DNA of 64,000 nt from Ananas comosus (taxonomy: Eukaryota > Streptophyta > Magnoliopsida > Poales > Bromeliaceae). The DNA lies in contig NC_033635.1 in assembly GCF_001540865.1 (NCBI RefSeq), positions 4,360,231 through 4,424,230 on the forward strand, in the 5' to 3' direction. The translations under genes and the position numbers were made by a program. The notes beneath the pieces are model-generated. The model was not told the origin of the DNA. It searched no databases and worked only from the letters and a program-made list of their open reading frames with translations. Each line of letters opens with the position of its first letter. Position 1 is the first letter of the stretch. This document shows, piece by piece, positions 23,341-36,086 of the stretch.

Positions 23341-25500
23341 TTATATTTTATGTAAGTTGTGTAGTTATAAATTTACTATAATTAAATGATAAATTTATAT
23401 TTATATCAAAATAATCATCAAATAATTTAAAGTAAATAAATTTAAAAATTAAATAATAAAATTAAAATTGTAAAAATATAAGATAGTTAAATCAAAACTA
23501 ATTATAGTTCAGATAATTTCAATATATTTTTACCTATATATATTCAGAATTTTGGCTTGGTTTAGCTGAAAAAAACCATAAAATGAAAATATAAACTATT
23601 GAAAAGCTCAATTTCCTGGGAGGAGAGAAAAACAAAGAAAAGTTACAAATATTCTCGCTAAAAATGATATTTGAATAAAATAGGTAGCTCTAAGGCCCCG
23701 ATTGTGTTAGAGTTTGAACCAACTCAAAATATTAAGTTCATAGATACTAATATTTTTGTATATTTTTTATAGACTATGGTGTTGTTTCCATCATTATTAT
23801 TTTTAATAAAATGTAGAATTAATAGAGTTTCTAATTTTCTATTTTTCACTCTTATTGAATTTTCTCATTCTTATTATATATTATCTACTTTTCTTAATTA
23901 CAACTCTAGTTAGGAAATAATAAAGTTTTTTATCACATTGGATTAGCAAGCTTACTTATCAAGCTTAATTTATTTCAAATAATTAAGAGCAAAAGTAAAA
24001 TGCCAAATAATTTAGTAATTAAATACAAGTTTCAGATAATAATGGAACTTATTATAACTCTGATACAAATCTAGCTAATCTGAAAAATATAATCCTGTAA
24101 AGTTAGGGAAGTGCAAAACTTAATCAGCTTTATACGAATTATATTTTGTTCTAATGTGTAAGGAGATCCACTTAGGCTACTGCTTTGTTGATAATCAATA
24201 ATAATTTATATTAGGTAGAGTAATTAATCCTCTGTACAATAATGTGTAAGGGGTCTCTTCTTAAATTGTATTAATTCTTAGCTTAACTTTTATGGTTTGT
24301 TGGAATCTTTTACTATTGGTAAGTTGATATATGAAACTAACCTAAATTTTGACTCACTTGAAAATGATTATCCAACATGAAATTTAATAATTTTATATTT
24401 GAAATGATAAATTTATTGCTAACTAACCATGTTTACTGCTAACTAATCATACCACCTGGCTTGGGAGGTTAATTATAGAGGCAAATATTTTTGTTAATAG
24501 CCTCTATTATATGATTTTCATTATGTATAGAAATGACAAAATTTTTAGTTTATATACTTTAATGTGCTTAGACTCTACTCGGGATTGCATAGAGAGATTG
24601 CATTACGTGCAATAAAAAAGTACAATAAAAAATTTCTTGCTTGTTTTCATACGTATTCTCACGTTGTGTATATCACAGTGAGTTTATTATGTTATAATAT
24701 ATATTTTTCTTTGCTTCCACAAATAAATAGAAAAGTATATTTTTATATGCTTTCGATCTAACTTTGTTTTGTTATTAGATGAACCTTAATAGCCGAGGAG
24801 CTAGCCCCTAATAAGAAACTACCATATTTCACAACTTTACCGATACCTCGTGCAACTTTCTAATTTATGTTACGTGACAATTGTTTAAATATTTTGAATA
24901 AAAAATATAATTTTATTGGAGAAATACAAACCTTGAACGGAAAATCTCGTTAAAGTATTATAATTTTATACCATTTTTAACTTATTTAGTATGCCAATAT
25001 ATTAGGGGCATAAGTGTTCGGCTGAGCCAAAAAAAATAGTTTTGTTTTTTGTTATAGTAATTCCACATTAAAAAAAAAGACATTATATCAAATACCTTCA
25101 CAATATTGCATAAAAAAATAAATATTTTTTACAATATTTTATATATAGAGCTTTGTTGAGCTATTATTGGTAGTAAATGACTCAGCTTAGTTTACGTATC
25201 ATATATGAAGTCGAGAGAATCGACACTCCGATGCATAGTTAGAATCGGGGGTGATCAGCCCTTTCAATACACACGAGAGAGTCAAAGATAGTTTGCACTT
25301 CCTGGTGACACTTCTGAAAAGTCATAACAAAACTCATTATTAAACATAAGTTCAAATGACTTTCAGATTTATCAACCATGTCCAATACACAAAACTTTTT
25401 CTCTACTTCAAATTAATTAGCATAGAGTTTGCATGTAAGAAGCTCTCACTTTAGCTAGGTTTTGACTTAACTAATTAAATAATACACATGTTTAATTTTT
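23341..25500. other. AT-rich spacer
   Basis: No supported gene was found. Short open frames such as 24564-24761 lack any recognisable protein features. Confidence 0.4.
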
Positions 25501-25639
25501 ATCATTGGTTCACTTTATTTGTACATGCACATAATCGATTATCCCAATTTCATATAAGAGGGTCAAAATCTTAACTTTTTCTAGCATACAATTAAAATCA
25601 TATTTAGTTCCATAATTACTATTCAATATGCTAATAATC

Positions 25640-26580
25640 CGAGAAATAATAGATAAAGAGGTGATCTCATCCTTTTTGGTGATATTTTTCGCCTTTATTA
25701 GATTTTGCATAAGGAGATGGACTTTATCTCGGGTTGAGCGTCCGATTGCAGTACTCGGCGCCCACAATAGACCAGCTGAAAGTTGTATCGGGTGCCCGTG
25801 GGGCAACTCAGCTTCCAAACCTTCCGCGCAATGAAACCTATCATCGGGTTAAAAGTCCGAAAGTTATCCGGTCACTCGCAACTTGCGTCCAAATCAATAT
25901 CTGGGCATCCGAATCCCAAAGTCCCGCAAATTAGATCTCCGAATAAACATCCGAATGATCCGGGCACTCCAATAGCCCCTAAACTCATGTTCCGGCGTCC
26001 AAATTAGTTTGAAATTCAGATTTCCAACTTTTGAAGTACCGTTTTGATCCGAATTAATTTCAATTTGGTTCAGATCAGTTTTAACCCTAGCTCTTAAAAC
26101 CCACGTTAATCTCGTCTAGTATCATTTAATCCGGGCTTTGTCCACTTAACCAAAGTCCGGTATATTCCAATGTGAGTCGATGCATGTCGAACTTAGTAGG
26201 CTAGGGCTTAATGACCGGACGGTACTGGTGCGGTGTGGCGTGTAGTAATTAAATCAAAATAATTCACAATTCCGATAAAATTATATATTATCTTTATTTA
26301 TAATAATATAATAAAATTTATTCGAAGTGTATCTGCAGGTGCGGTGTGGCCTGTAATAACGAAGGCTTTTTGAAAAAGTTGGCACCCTTTTAACATTTCG
26401 GCAAAAGGCCGGGGTCGGTCGAAAGGCAAGATCTGAAAGGCTCAACTCTCGACTCCAGGGGCAATTTCGTCTTTTCGCATGACCAAGATTCTCCAGTGAA
26501 GCGTGGGCCCAAATTACGTGTCAAATGGGACCCGCTTTGTAGCATCGGATCCTCCGCAACACCGGCGGTACAAGTAGGCT
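25640..26580. other. Less AT-rich stretch of unknown origin
   Basis: Base composition is closer to balanced than in the neighbours, and many short 'ccgaa' and 'tccga' words occur between 25840 and 25990. This suggests decayed retrotransposon sequence, but no domain could be read. The words 'ggtgcggtgtggc' at 26227-26239 and 26338-26350 bracket an AT-rich 98 bp segment. Confidence 0.3.
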
Positions 26581-26959
26581 ACGCACTATTTTTATTTTTT
26601 CGTGTACCATAAAATGACAACTAAGTTAAGTCGGATTCAACAAAAATTTAGTACGAATAAAATTTGTATTTTAATTTTTAAATTCGTTGAAAAATACGGT
26701 TTAAAAAAATAAATTCGTCAATTATTAGGATATGCGATTTATACGAAAATTATACGTTCATCAATTAAAAATTCGAAATGACAAATTTGACTATTAAATT
26801 AAACTTTTTTCTAGATTTATTCTATTAGCATAAATAATTATACTTTTTTAAAAATATAAAAATAAAGAGCTACAAAATAAAGTAGACTAAGTAAAAAAAA
26901 GTAATAGCAAAGTTCAAAGTCATCTCCATTTTCATCTTTTTTATGATTTATGTATTCCG

Positions 26960-27235
26960 AAAGTTTATATAATTTTTCAATAAGTCGCGAATAGTTCATG
27001 AATAATTCGACAATAATTCGCGAATAATGTAGAAAGAGATTTTATCCAAAAATTATGCGCATTGTTTTGACCGAATAGGTTGGCACACGCGCGCGAATTA
27101 TTCGCGAATAATAAATCTAACACAAAAATTCACAGCTTACATTGATTTTTTGGAAATAAATCGCATATTGACTGTTTTATTCTGGTTTTCAAAAGTTCGC
27201 GAATATTTCGTGAACAATTCGCGAATTAACTAATT
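26960..27235. repeat. Cluster of TTCGCGAA-type palindromes
   Basis: The core 'tcgcgaat' occurs at least five times between 26985 and 27230, including a perfect 16-bp palindrome 'attattcgcgaataat' at 27097-27112. No coding frame spans it. It may be part of an uncharacterised foldback repeat. Confidence 0.4.
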
Positions 27236-27239
27236 CGGG

Positions 27240-28220
27240 TTGAAATAGAGAAAAATTTTTGATAAATATTTTTTTAATTTTTTCTTTTGACTTTTAAAAT
27301 TTTATATTTTTTCTTTTCAAAATTTTAATTGATAAATTGTATCTCTCTCTGTCAGAATTTCGTTGCTATTTCGTCTATTTTTTTAATTTATACTGAAAAT
27401 ACTTTTAAAAATGATAGGAATATATTTAAAAATTAATTTTCATATATAATTATAAGTAAAAAATAATTTGGTCATTTTGTCCTCTTCATTAATCCTGTAT
27501 TCGCTGAAAATATTTGTAAAATTTAAAAGAGACAAAACACAGATTTTTGAAAGTCAGACAGAGTGATAAACGGATATTTTCTAAAAAAATCCTGTAAATT
27601 AACCTTTCTAAATATAATCAAATAAATATAACTACTATTTTTTTGTGAAAAAAATAGTAATGGGGATTAGAACATCGATCGGTTAAAAGATCAATTTATT
27701 ATAACATTTTATAGCTACTTAATAGCTTATGGCCACCACTTGTATTTTGCATTAGATCAATGTATTCATAGAGTAAGAAAAATAATAATAATATAAGTAT
27801 TTTAATACTCTACAAAATTTTTCTACGGCCTATCCTATTTCGAAATATGCTCCAATAATATTATTGATTTTACAAACTTGAATAAATTTGCCCGATATTT
27901 ATTCTTTTACAACAAGATTATTTTGTCTATTTTATTGAGTTAGTTCATACCTTCAAAACAAAATGCTCAAACAAGAAAATTAAAAAAACTCCGAGTTTGG
28001 TCGAATTATTGGTCTTTTTTAATATCTTTTAATTAATTACTAAGTTATCTTGTCGTTTCTAACTATTCTATATTGTATTCGATTTAAAAGTAGATGTAAC
28101 ATGTTTAAATTGCGTCCGATCGAGTACAAAGCAAATATAATTCAACAAAAAATAGCGTATCGCAGCACATCGTTACTCGTCTATATCTATATCTATATTC
28201 TATATTTTCTATATATTAAT
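27240..28220. other. AT-rich spacer
   Basis: No gene or bounded repeat was recognised. The right edge holds a short run of 'tctata' units (about 28180-28205). Confidence 0.4.
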
Positions 28221-28739
28221 TCCTAGATGACTTGCCATGTGGTCGCATTTTTTTACTATTGAGTGTGGGCTCCACCTAACAATAATTTCTGCATTTTGCC
28301 GAACTGGCCTATTTGGTTCTCTATTTTTTTCTTTAACCGCTCCACACTCGATCTTTTCTTTCCTTGAAACTAATCAGGGCACACCCGCCGACCTGCCAAT
28401 TCACTCTATCTTAAACTTGATTCTTTTCTTTATCACATTAATTTATTGAACCGGATTTTTTTTCTTTCTAAAACTGATTCGTTGATCATTTTTTTTCTTC
28501 CTTGAGCCGTTTTCTTTCTTTCGTCGAATTGAAGTGTCCTCAATCCTAAAAGAAATTAGGGCACGATGCACTGTCGTTCTCCCTCTCCTTAGCACCGCTT
28601 CTTCCATCGTCGTTTCCTCTTCTTTCATAATTGTCTCCTGTGCTAAATTAATCCATTTTATGAATCTCGATGTTCTCTGATTTACACTCGATAGCCAAAG
28701 CATTTTGCATCACCGTTTTCTATATCCTGCTCGTCATTT

Positions 28740-30000
28740 CCATTTGTTGTATTCACGCGTACCATATGTTTCCAGTTTCTTACACAACTGTCCATTCGCT
28801 TTCATCTTGGTGGTAATATAATAACTAATATCCTTTTTCTCCGCTATGATATCCTAATTCTTTTTCGCTATTTTTCGCTTTCAATCTTCTCTCCCAAAGG
28901 TCTAAACTTTTTAAATCTAGATTTACTTGCTACACTGTTTGATCGCATTCCGCATATTAATAATTTTTTCTTTTAATTAACACTATTTTTTGTCTCAGAA
29001 AACTGATGATTTAGTGTGGTTGTTCTACATCTGTTTGTTGTTGCCTTACTTCCGTACCATTGTAAATTTTAATAATTTTTTCTTTTAATTAACACTATTT
29101 TTTGTCTCAGAAAACTGATGATTTAGTGTGGGTGTTCTACATCTGTTTGTTGTTGCCTTACTTCCGTACCATATGTTTCCAGTTTCTTACACGACTGTCC
29201 ATTCGCTTTCATTTTGGTGGTAATATAATAACTAATATCCTTTTTCTCCGCATATGATATCCTAATTCTTTTTCGCTATTTTTCGCTTTCAATCTTCTCT
29301 CCCAAAAGTCTAAACTTTTTAAATCTAGATTTACTTGCTACACTGTTTGATCGCATTCCGCATATTAATAATTTTTTCTTTTAATTAACACTATTTTTTG
29401 TCTCAGAAAACTGATGATTTAGTGTGGTTGTTCTGCATCTGTTTGTTGTTGCCTTACTTCTGTACCACTGTAAATTTTAATGTATTTCTGTGCTTCTGTA
29501 AGCTATTAATTTTAGTTATTTTCTGCTTACATAAAAATATTGAATGTATAACCGATTGTTACACTATTTTTGCTTTGGATATCCGAATTATTTTTCTTAA
29601 ATTAATATTGTTATGTTTGTCACAAAAATTGACAGCGATTTAGTGCAATTGTTCTACATTTGTTTGATGTTGCCTTACTTTCGTGCTACTGTAAGTTCTA
29701 ATATAATTCTATACTTCTGAAAGATTGAATGTATTGTCTATTTTTAAACTGTTCTTCTTTAAACGCGCTCTAGTAAGAATTTTATTGTCTATTAAGATGT
29801 TTCTAATCACATATATTTTTTGTCTTAGAAAACTGACAACGGTTAGTAGGATTATTCTACGTCTGTTTGTTGTTCCCTTACTTCCGTACTATACTGTAAG
29901 TCCTAATGCAGTTTTGTACTCCCATAAACTCTTAATTTTAGTCATTTTTTATTTATATGAAAAGGTTGAATGTATTGGTTATTTTTACACTTTCATTATG
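28740..30000. repeat. Complex tandem array with 407-bp and 110-bp periodicity
   Basis: The word 'accatatgtttccagtttct' occurs at 28761 and 29168 (407 bp apart). The word 'aataattttttcttttaatt' occurs at 28959, 29069 and 29366. The phrase 'tctgtttgttgttgcctta' marks each unit, and decayed versions continue at about 29660 and 29860. The first copies are nearly identical, so the duplication is recent. No coding function was seen; open frames in it repeat with the array. Confidence 0.75.
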
Positions 30001-30119
30001 TATTTATTTAAAAATTTGTAAAAATATAACTTATTAATATTTTTTTATTTTTGCCCTTATTATTTACCGGTCGTACCGTATAGATCACTACACTTTTATC
30101 ATATATAAGTCCTTTTTTT

Positions 30120-30450
30120 TTTTTTTTTTTTAAGAAATGAACCGAAGAATAACTGAACAAAGTTTTATCAAATAGAAAGACGGCACGTGTCCGAGTTGTA
30201 CCGAGCGACTCGTGCGACCCAATTTGTAGTTGATACAAAACGTGATTTTCCAAAAATGACCTTCGAGGAATTAAATAATAATATTATTAAAGAAAAAGAA
30301 AAAGAAAAAAAAAAGAAAAAAAAAAAAAGATGATGGAGATAGCAAACGCCGTAGTAAGCTGGATACAACCAAAAAGCCGGCAAGGTTTCGTCCACCCTTC
30401 CCCATCGTCGCCCCCTCCCCAATTGACTAATGCTTTGGCTTTATCCACCC
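30120..30450. other. Mixed low-complexity stretch
   Basis: T-tracts at 30112-30131 and A/G-rich runs at 30290-30330 surround GC-richer patches (30180-30215 and 30335-30425). No coding region was recognised. Confidence 0.3.
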
Positions 30451-30554
30451 CTTTCCACTCTTTTTTTTCCTTTTTTCCTTTTTTTTTTTAAAAAAAATAA
30501 AAATCTTTTTGAGATTCTATATTTTATTAATTACTTTCTCAAAATTTTTAAATA

Positions 30555-31140
30555 TATATATAGAGAGAGAGTGAGTGTGTGTGTGTGTGTTTTACTAGCA
30601 TATTATCGGTAGTAAATAGCTCGATTTACTACTGATTTTTTTTTCGATGATAGAACTCCCAAATTGGTAATCGGCATAGTTAAATATGATCTAAACTATT
30701 TAAATTACCTAGAAATCAAATTTCACATATTTTTGATATTATTCTCATGTTCATCAAGTGAACAGAAANGTCCATCAAATAAACAGAAAAATAAATGACT
30801 GAAAATAAATATTCTTCAAAAAGTGATGATACAATTTCTGTATTTAAGATATAAAGTCTAAATCTTGTTTTAAATAGTTTAAAAACTTTCTAACAAAGAA
30901 AATAGTTTATTTGAACTCTTCTATATCATAGCAATCGCATTATATTGGTCATTAAAATTACAGATTTTGTGACTTTTTGATTGTTCAGTTAATGATATCA
31001 AAAAATCATGAAATATGATTTCTAGATAATTTAAACGGTCTGGATCATATTCAATGGTGTTGATCGTTAATTTGAAAGCTCTATCATCAAAAACAAATCA
31101 GTAGTAAACCGAGTCGTACACTNCTATATATATATATATA
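30555..31140. mobile_element. MITE of the TACTACCGATA-end family
   Basis: The left arm 'tatcggtagtaaatagctcg' with 'tttcgatgatagaactc' faces the right arm 'gctctatcatcaaaaacaaa' with 'cagtagtaaaccgagtc'. TA-rich sequence borders both ends. Two ambiguous bases (N) fall inside, at about 30770 and 31123. Confidence 0.6.
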
Positions 31141-31148
31141 TATATATA

Positions 31149-31701
31149 GTTTGGTTACTATACTTAATTTTATGATACAATCGCTTTCGTACTCATAGGT
31201 CGTTTTCGATGATAGAGCTTCTGAATCGATCCATACTATTAAACGTTATCTAGAGTATTTCAAACTTTTAGAAATCAAATTTTATAATTTTTGACATCAT
31301 TTACCTTACGATAAAAAGATTTCAAAATTGATAATTTTTAACGGTCGGTATAAAATACTTGTTAGTTTAGCGGTGTAAAAGAATCGAAATCGGTTGAATT
31401 TTTTTATAAAAAGTTCTATTCACTACCCAGATAGAGTTCAATAACTCCGATCTTTAAATTGAATGATCCGATCATCTAGTTTTAGAACATCATTTGATTT
31501 TGACTATTCATTTTATACTCGCTTGATGAATTTTATTATTATTTTGAAAAATTACGAAAATTATTTTTTTTAAGTTTCAAATACTTTAGATTATATTTAA
31601 CAAAGTGGATCGTCGATGCGGAAGCTTCATCATCGAAAACAACTTATGAGTACGGAAGACTCTATACTCATAAGAGTATAATAGCCCAACTCTATATTTA
31701 C
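31149..31701. mobile_element. Related MITE with about 50-bp inverted repeats
   Basis: The left arm 'ctttcgtactcataggtcgt' then 'tttcgatgatagagcttct' is mirrored at about 31615-31660 by 'gaagcttcatcatcgaaaac' then 'aacttatgagtacggaag'. Interior blocks are shared with 1733-1985. It is non-coding. Confidence 0.65.
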
Positions 31702-31735
31702 ATATTTGCAGTTAATAACTTGCATATTATATAAT

Positions 31736-31886
31736 ACCATCCCTAGCACAAGTGGTAAAGGACTTGGTGGTTGGTACTGGTGTCCCAAGTTTGAAATTTA
31801 GTTGCTTCATATTTTCAAATATGTTTATTTTAAAATAAAATAAACGAAGGATATATCATATTACCTTTCTCTTAAAAAAAAATATT
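31736..31886 (+). mobile_element. Decayed tRNA-derived SINE
   Basis: The order 'ccctagcacaagtggtaaag', 'cttggtggttggtact', 'gtttattttaaaataaaata' and 'aacgaagg' follows the SINE copies at 20.6 and 32.5 kb. The B box is mutated ('agtttgaaattta'). Confidence 0.65.
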
Positions 31887-32500
31887 ATTATTATTTTTAA
31901 ATTAAAAAAATTTTGTTTACAAACAAATTTTATAAGATTTAGAAACTATACAACTCAATGAATGGATTTCAATCTTGATGATATAATATTTTTCAAAACA
32001 TTTACTTTTTCAAATTTAACTTCTAAAATAATTTTCGAAATTTAATAAGTAAAATTAAATATTTCTCGAGTAGAACATATATAAATGGATATCAAGTAAC
32101 ATAAAAATAAAAATTAACGTTATAGGGGAGAAAAAATCTAAATTGTATATAAAATTGATGACAAAAATGTATGGATCATATTATAAGTAACTTTTAAATA
32201 ATGTACGGAGCAATTCTACTATGGCTTATTTTTCAAAACTTACTGATTAAGATATTACTTAATTTTTATACTTTTTGATGTAATTTGTAACACTTAGAAA
32301 GCGCCATACCAAAATCATGATAGTGATAAACTTTTTTGGTCTAAATTTATTGGTATTAGGTAGATGATGATCTGTGATAGACCGATTTAGGCAATAGAGA
32401 GTTGGGGAAAGAGTGAATATGAAATTACTAAAATGCCCACCTGTGTGACGGTGGAGAAGAAGTAAGAGGATATTTTCATCATTTAACATTTTTGAGGTGC

Positions 32501-32662
32501 GACCGACCGTCCTTAGAGCAAGTGGCGAAGGACTTGATAGTTGGTACTTGCGACCCAAGTTCGAATTCTAGTTGATTTATATTTATAACTAAGTTTATTT
32601 CTAAATGAAATAAACGAAGCAGGTAATGTGCTACCTATCGCTAAAAAAAAAAGAAAAAAAAA
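32501..32662 (+). mobile_element. tRNA-derived SINE, left member of an opposed pair
   Basis: The copy begins 'gaccgaccgtccttagagca', has a B box 'aagttcgaattcta', the 3' body 'aaataaacgaagcaggtaat', and an A-rich tail at 32642-32662. It faces the minus-strand copy at 32711-32862 tail to tail. Confidence 0.8.
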
Positions 32663-32710
32663 GAAATAAGTTTTAGTACTAACAAGTGCACCTCAAAAAT
32701 ATATATATAT

Positions 32711-32862
32711 TTTTTTTGAGAGATAGGTAACACGCTATCCGCTTCGTTTATTTCATTTAGAAATAAACTTAGCTGAAAATGTGAATCAACTAGGATTCGA
32801 ACTTGGGTCTCGGATACCAACAACCAAGCCCTTTGCAACTTGCTCTAGGGATGATCGGTTAC
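32711..32862 (-). mobile_element. tRNA-derived SINE, right member of an opposed pair
   Basis: The T tract at 32711-32717 is the reversed poly(A) tail. 'ataggtaacacgctatccgc', 'aactaggattcgaacttggg' and 'ccacttg'-like sequence follow in reverse order. It is similar in quality to the copies at 902-1074 and 20619-20770. Confidence 0.8.
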
Positions 32863-32901
32863 TAAAACTTATTTCACGGTACTTAAGTATATAAGAAATA
32901 G

Positions 32902-33444
32902 GAGTTGAGCTAAAATGCTATCGTTAGTAAACGGGATTCATTGCTACTTATTTATTTTTAATGATAAAACTTTCAAATCGACAACCGACACCGTTGAACG
33001 TGATCTATATTATTTGAAGTGTTTAGAAATTAAGTCGCATTCATTTTCGATATTGTTTTCTTATCCATCGAGTGGACAAAAAAATAAACGGCTGAAAATG
33101 AATAATATTTAAAAAGTGATGATAGAAATCTTATAATCAAGATAAAGAGTATAGAATTTGTTTTAAATAGTTTAAAGAATTTCTAACAAAAATTCAATTG
33201 ATTTGGATATCTTTACACCGTTAAATGAAAAAACACATCATATCGATCATTAAAATTATAAATTTTGAAACCCGTTGATCATTAGGCAAATGATATAAAA
33301 AAGATTTGAAATTTGATTTCTAAACACTTCAAGTAGAATATATCATATTCAACGGAGCTGATCATCAATTTGGTGGATCCATCATAAAAAACAAAAAAAT
33401 GGCAACGAAGCCCGTTTACTACCGATAACATTCCAGTTCAACTC
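32902..33444. mobile_element. MITE with inverted ends GAGTTGA...TCAACTC
   Basis: The left end 'gagttgagctaaaatgctat' with 'cgttagtaaacggg' and the reversed right end 'gagttgaactggaatgttat' with 'cggtagtaaacggg' are inverted repeats of about 35 bp. The 543-bp interior is non-coding and shares blocks with the 30555-31140 element. Confidence 0.75.
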
Positions 33445-34900
33445 TAAGTAATAGATAGGAATAATTTAATCATAAGGGTCCCTTCTAGGAGACAATAATT
33501 TTATGAATGTCCCTCTAAATTTAAAAATATCATTAATATCCATCTAAAAATAAAAAAAATTCATAGATAACTTTATTAAAAGTTAACATTCCATCAAAAA
33601 AATCATCCAATATTCTATAAATATTATTTTTACCCCTAGCACTAATTTAACTAAGTGTAATATTTAAGGTTAATTATATGATTAATTTTTAACATTTGAA
33701 TCACATGATAATTTAAAATTCTCTTTAAAATCTTACAATTAAAGATCTTCAGTCTATTAAGTATAATAATTAAATCTCTTTACTTTTAAATTATACATAA
33801 TTGTAATGCAATTATCCATAGTAGTATTCAACATTAATTATTTTAAGATTTATTTTTTTTATTTTATTTAAATAACTCGCATATCTCACACTAAAAATAT
33901 TTTGATATCAAAATTCTTGATATTAGACTAGCTATTTCTTATATGACACACACATACACACACACCCTGTCAACCTAAGGGTTTTTTAAAAAAATTTTAG
34001 CAATTGAGTGTATATTTTCCCAACTAAATTAAAAATTTTATCAAATTCATGTGTGAGGTATCTCAATTAAAAATTTTTTTTAACTTAGTAAAGCCCAAAT
34101 AAAAAAAGAAAATACTAAAAGTTCAAGGGCTTTTACCGTTAAAAAATTAAAGTTAAAGGGATCTGTTTCAAAATAACGTATAGGTAAGGGGTTTCCACAT
34201 ATTTTTACTGTTAATTGAAAATTTATTATCAATAATAATAAAGTAAAAATATATGAAGACACTCTCAACCTGCAGTTCCCTTCAACGCGGTCCTAACTTG
34301 AAATTATATATATATACACCATCTCATCTAAAAGTTTTTTAAAAAATTTTAGCAATTGAGTGTTTTTTCCTAACTAAATTAAAAATTTTATCAAATACAT
34401 GTGTGAGGGATCTCAATTGAACAAAATTTAACTTAGTAAAACCCAAATAAAAAAAAAAAATACTAAAAGTTCAAGGGCTCTTACTCTTAAAAAATTGAAG
34501 TTAAAAGTGTCTATTTCAAAATGACCTATAGGTGTGGGGTTTCCACATATTTTTATTCTCTAATAATTAGTACTAAAAATATTATTTTTAAAATTTAGAA
34601 GAGTACTCGAAAAATTATCCCTTAATTATTTGTTGCCAAAATAACACTCCAGCTTTTCTGGGATTTGTTATTTTATAATTTAACTTTTATTTAACTAAAC
34701 CTTAATCATGTTAAAGTAACGGTTCGTCACGAAAAAGTATAATTATGATAATTTTCTATATTTAAAGAGATATATGTGATATTTTTAATTTTGTGGAGAT
34801 AATTATGATATTTATATAGTAGAGAGCATGGCTGTGAAATTACTTGTAACAGATAGATAATAGCTGTGTGGATTGTCCTTTTATTATTACTAGTGAAGGA
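33445..34900. repeat. AT-rich spacer with a 352-bp-period direct duplication
   Basis: The segments at about 33980-34211 and 34332-34557 are near copies in the same order: 'caattgagtg', 'tcaaattcatgtgtgagg' (or 'aaatacatg'), 'actaaaagttcaagggct' and 'ggggtttccacatattttta'. No gene is present. Confidence 0.6.
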
Positions 34901-36086
34901 GCCCGCGCTTCTCAGTGAGTAAAAATTATAAGAGAAATTAATAATAAGAGAATATCAAATATTCTCTTGTATACCTCACTTATCATAGTCACAAAAGATC
35001 CCTCACTATTTGTAGCGGGGAAGGAACCGACGACGCCTTCTCCAGCAACAGTGATAATGAAAATGACGACGATCTCTTCAGCCATGGCGGAGGGGGGAAA
35101 TGGGCCCGCATTAGTGAGATAAAGAGGGAGGGAGGTGATGGTGTATAGAAAAAGATGAGGGAGAGAGGAATGATAAATTAATTGGAGATGAAAAATCTAG
35201 TGGAGGAAAAGTTTGACAATGTAAATATTTAGATGTATTAATTAAATGTATTAATTGAAAGTTTGATGAAGGAAAAGGGAAGAGTTAAATGCCGGTGAGG
35301 GTGAAGGACAACTTGACATTGGAAGTTTGGTAATGGATGTCGGATCGTTGGCATCGTTGGCGTTAACCATTAATCCTAAAAGCTCGAGCTGTTAGAAATA
35401 TGCAACCAATTCACTTAAAGCGTACAGATACAGTGCCCACGGATCTCGATTGTGACTCGGCCAATCTAGCCTCACGTCACTTCGAACATGACTCGGCCCA
35501 CCTAGCCTCATGCCATTTCGAACATGACTCGGCCCAACATAGCTTCTCACCACAAGGTAAAATGTTGGTCCATTTAAGCCAACAATAAAAATATTTAGAT
35601 GTATTAATTAAATATATTAATTAAAAATTTGATAAAGAAAATGAAAATAGTCAAATAATGGTGAGAGTAAAGAACAACTTGTCACGTGGCAAAAAATATT
35701 AAAAATTCATATAAGTTAATAGATGACATGGCAAATTGCATACGTCTCACGGGGGTGAGAGTAGTATCAAACTCATCCAAAAAATAAAGCATTTGTAGAT
35801 GATCTAATCGTTTGAACAGTTTATTTGTTGTAATGATCCTCCCAACTCTTATTTTTACTAACTTATTTATATATTTTTTATATAGTTTTATAAGAGCAAA
35901 ATGATACAAATGTCTTAGTTGATCTATATATTCAAAATAAGATCTAGGGGCCTGAGTTGAACATTGTTGAATTATATGAAATAACCGTTGCATTCTAAAA
36001 AATTTTAAAGTCCAATAATTATTTTATATAATTTGACATAGTATCAAAGAATGAAATTCTGAGTTTGGGTCATTTCAAACTCCCAT
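34901..36086. other. Spacer with GC-rich patch and a 36-bp tandem triplet
   Basis: A GC-rich patch spans about 35015-35110. At 35454-35561, three 36-bp units begin 'gactcgg' at 35454, 35490 and 35526, with 'cctagcctca'-type cores. The 62-codon open frame across it is generated by the repeat. Confidence 0.45.

Noticed and set aside
30770..31123. Biological meaning of ambiguous bases (N) near 30770, 31123 and 45503
   Set aside because: They are single uncalled bases in repeats, most likely assembly or sequencing uncertainty.
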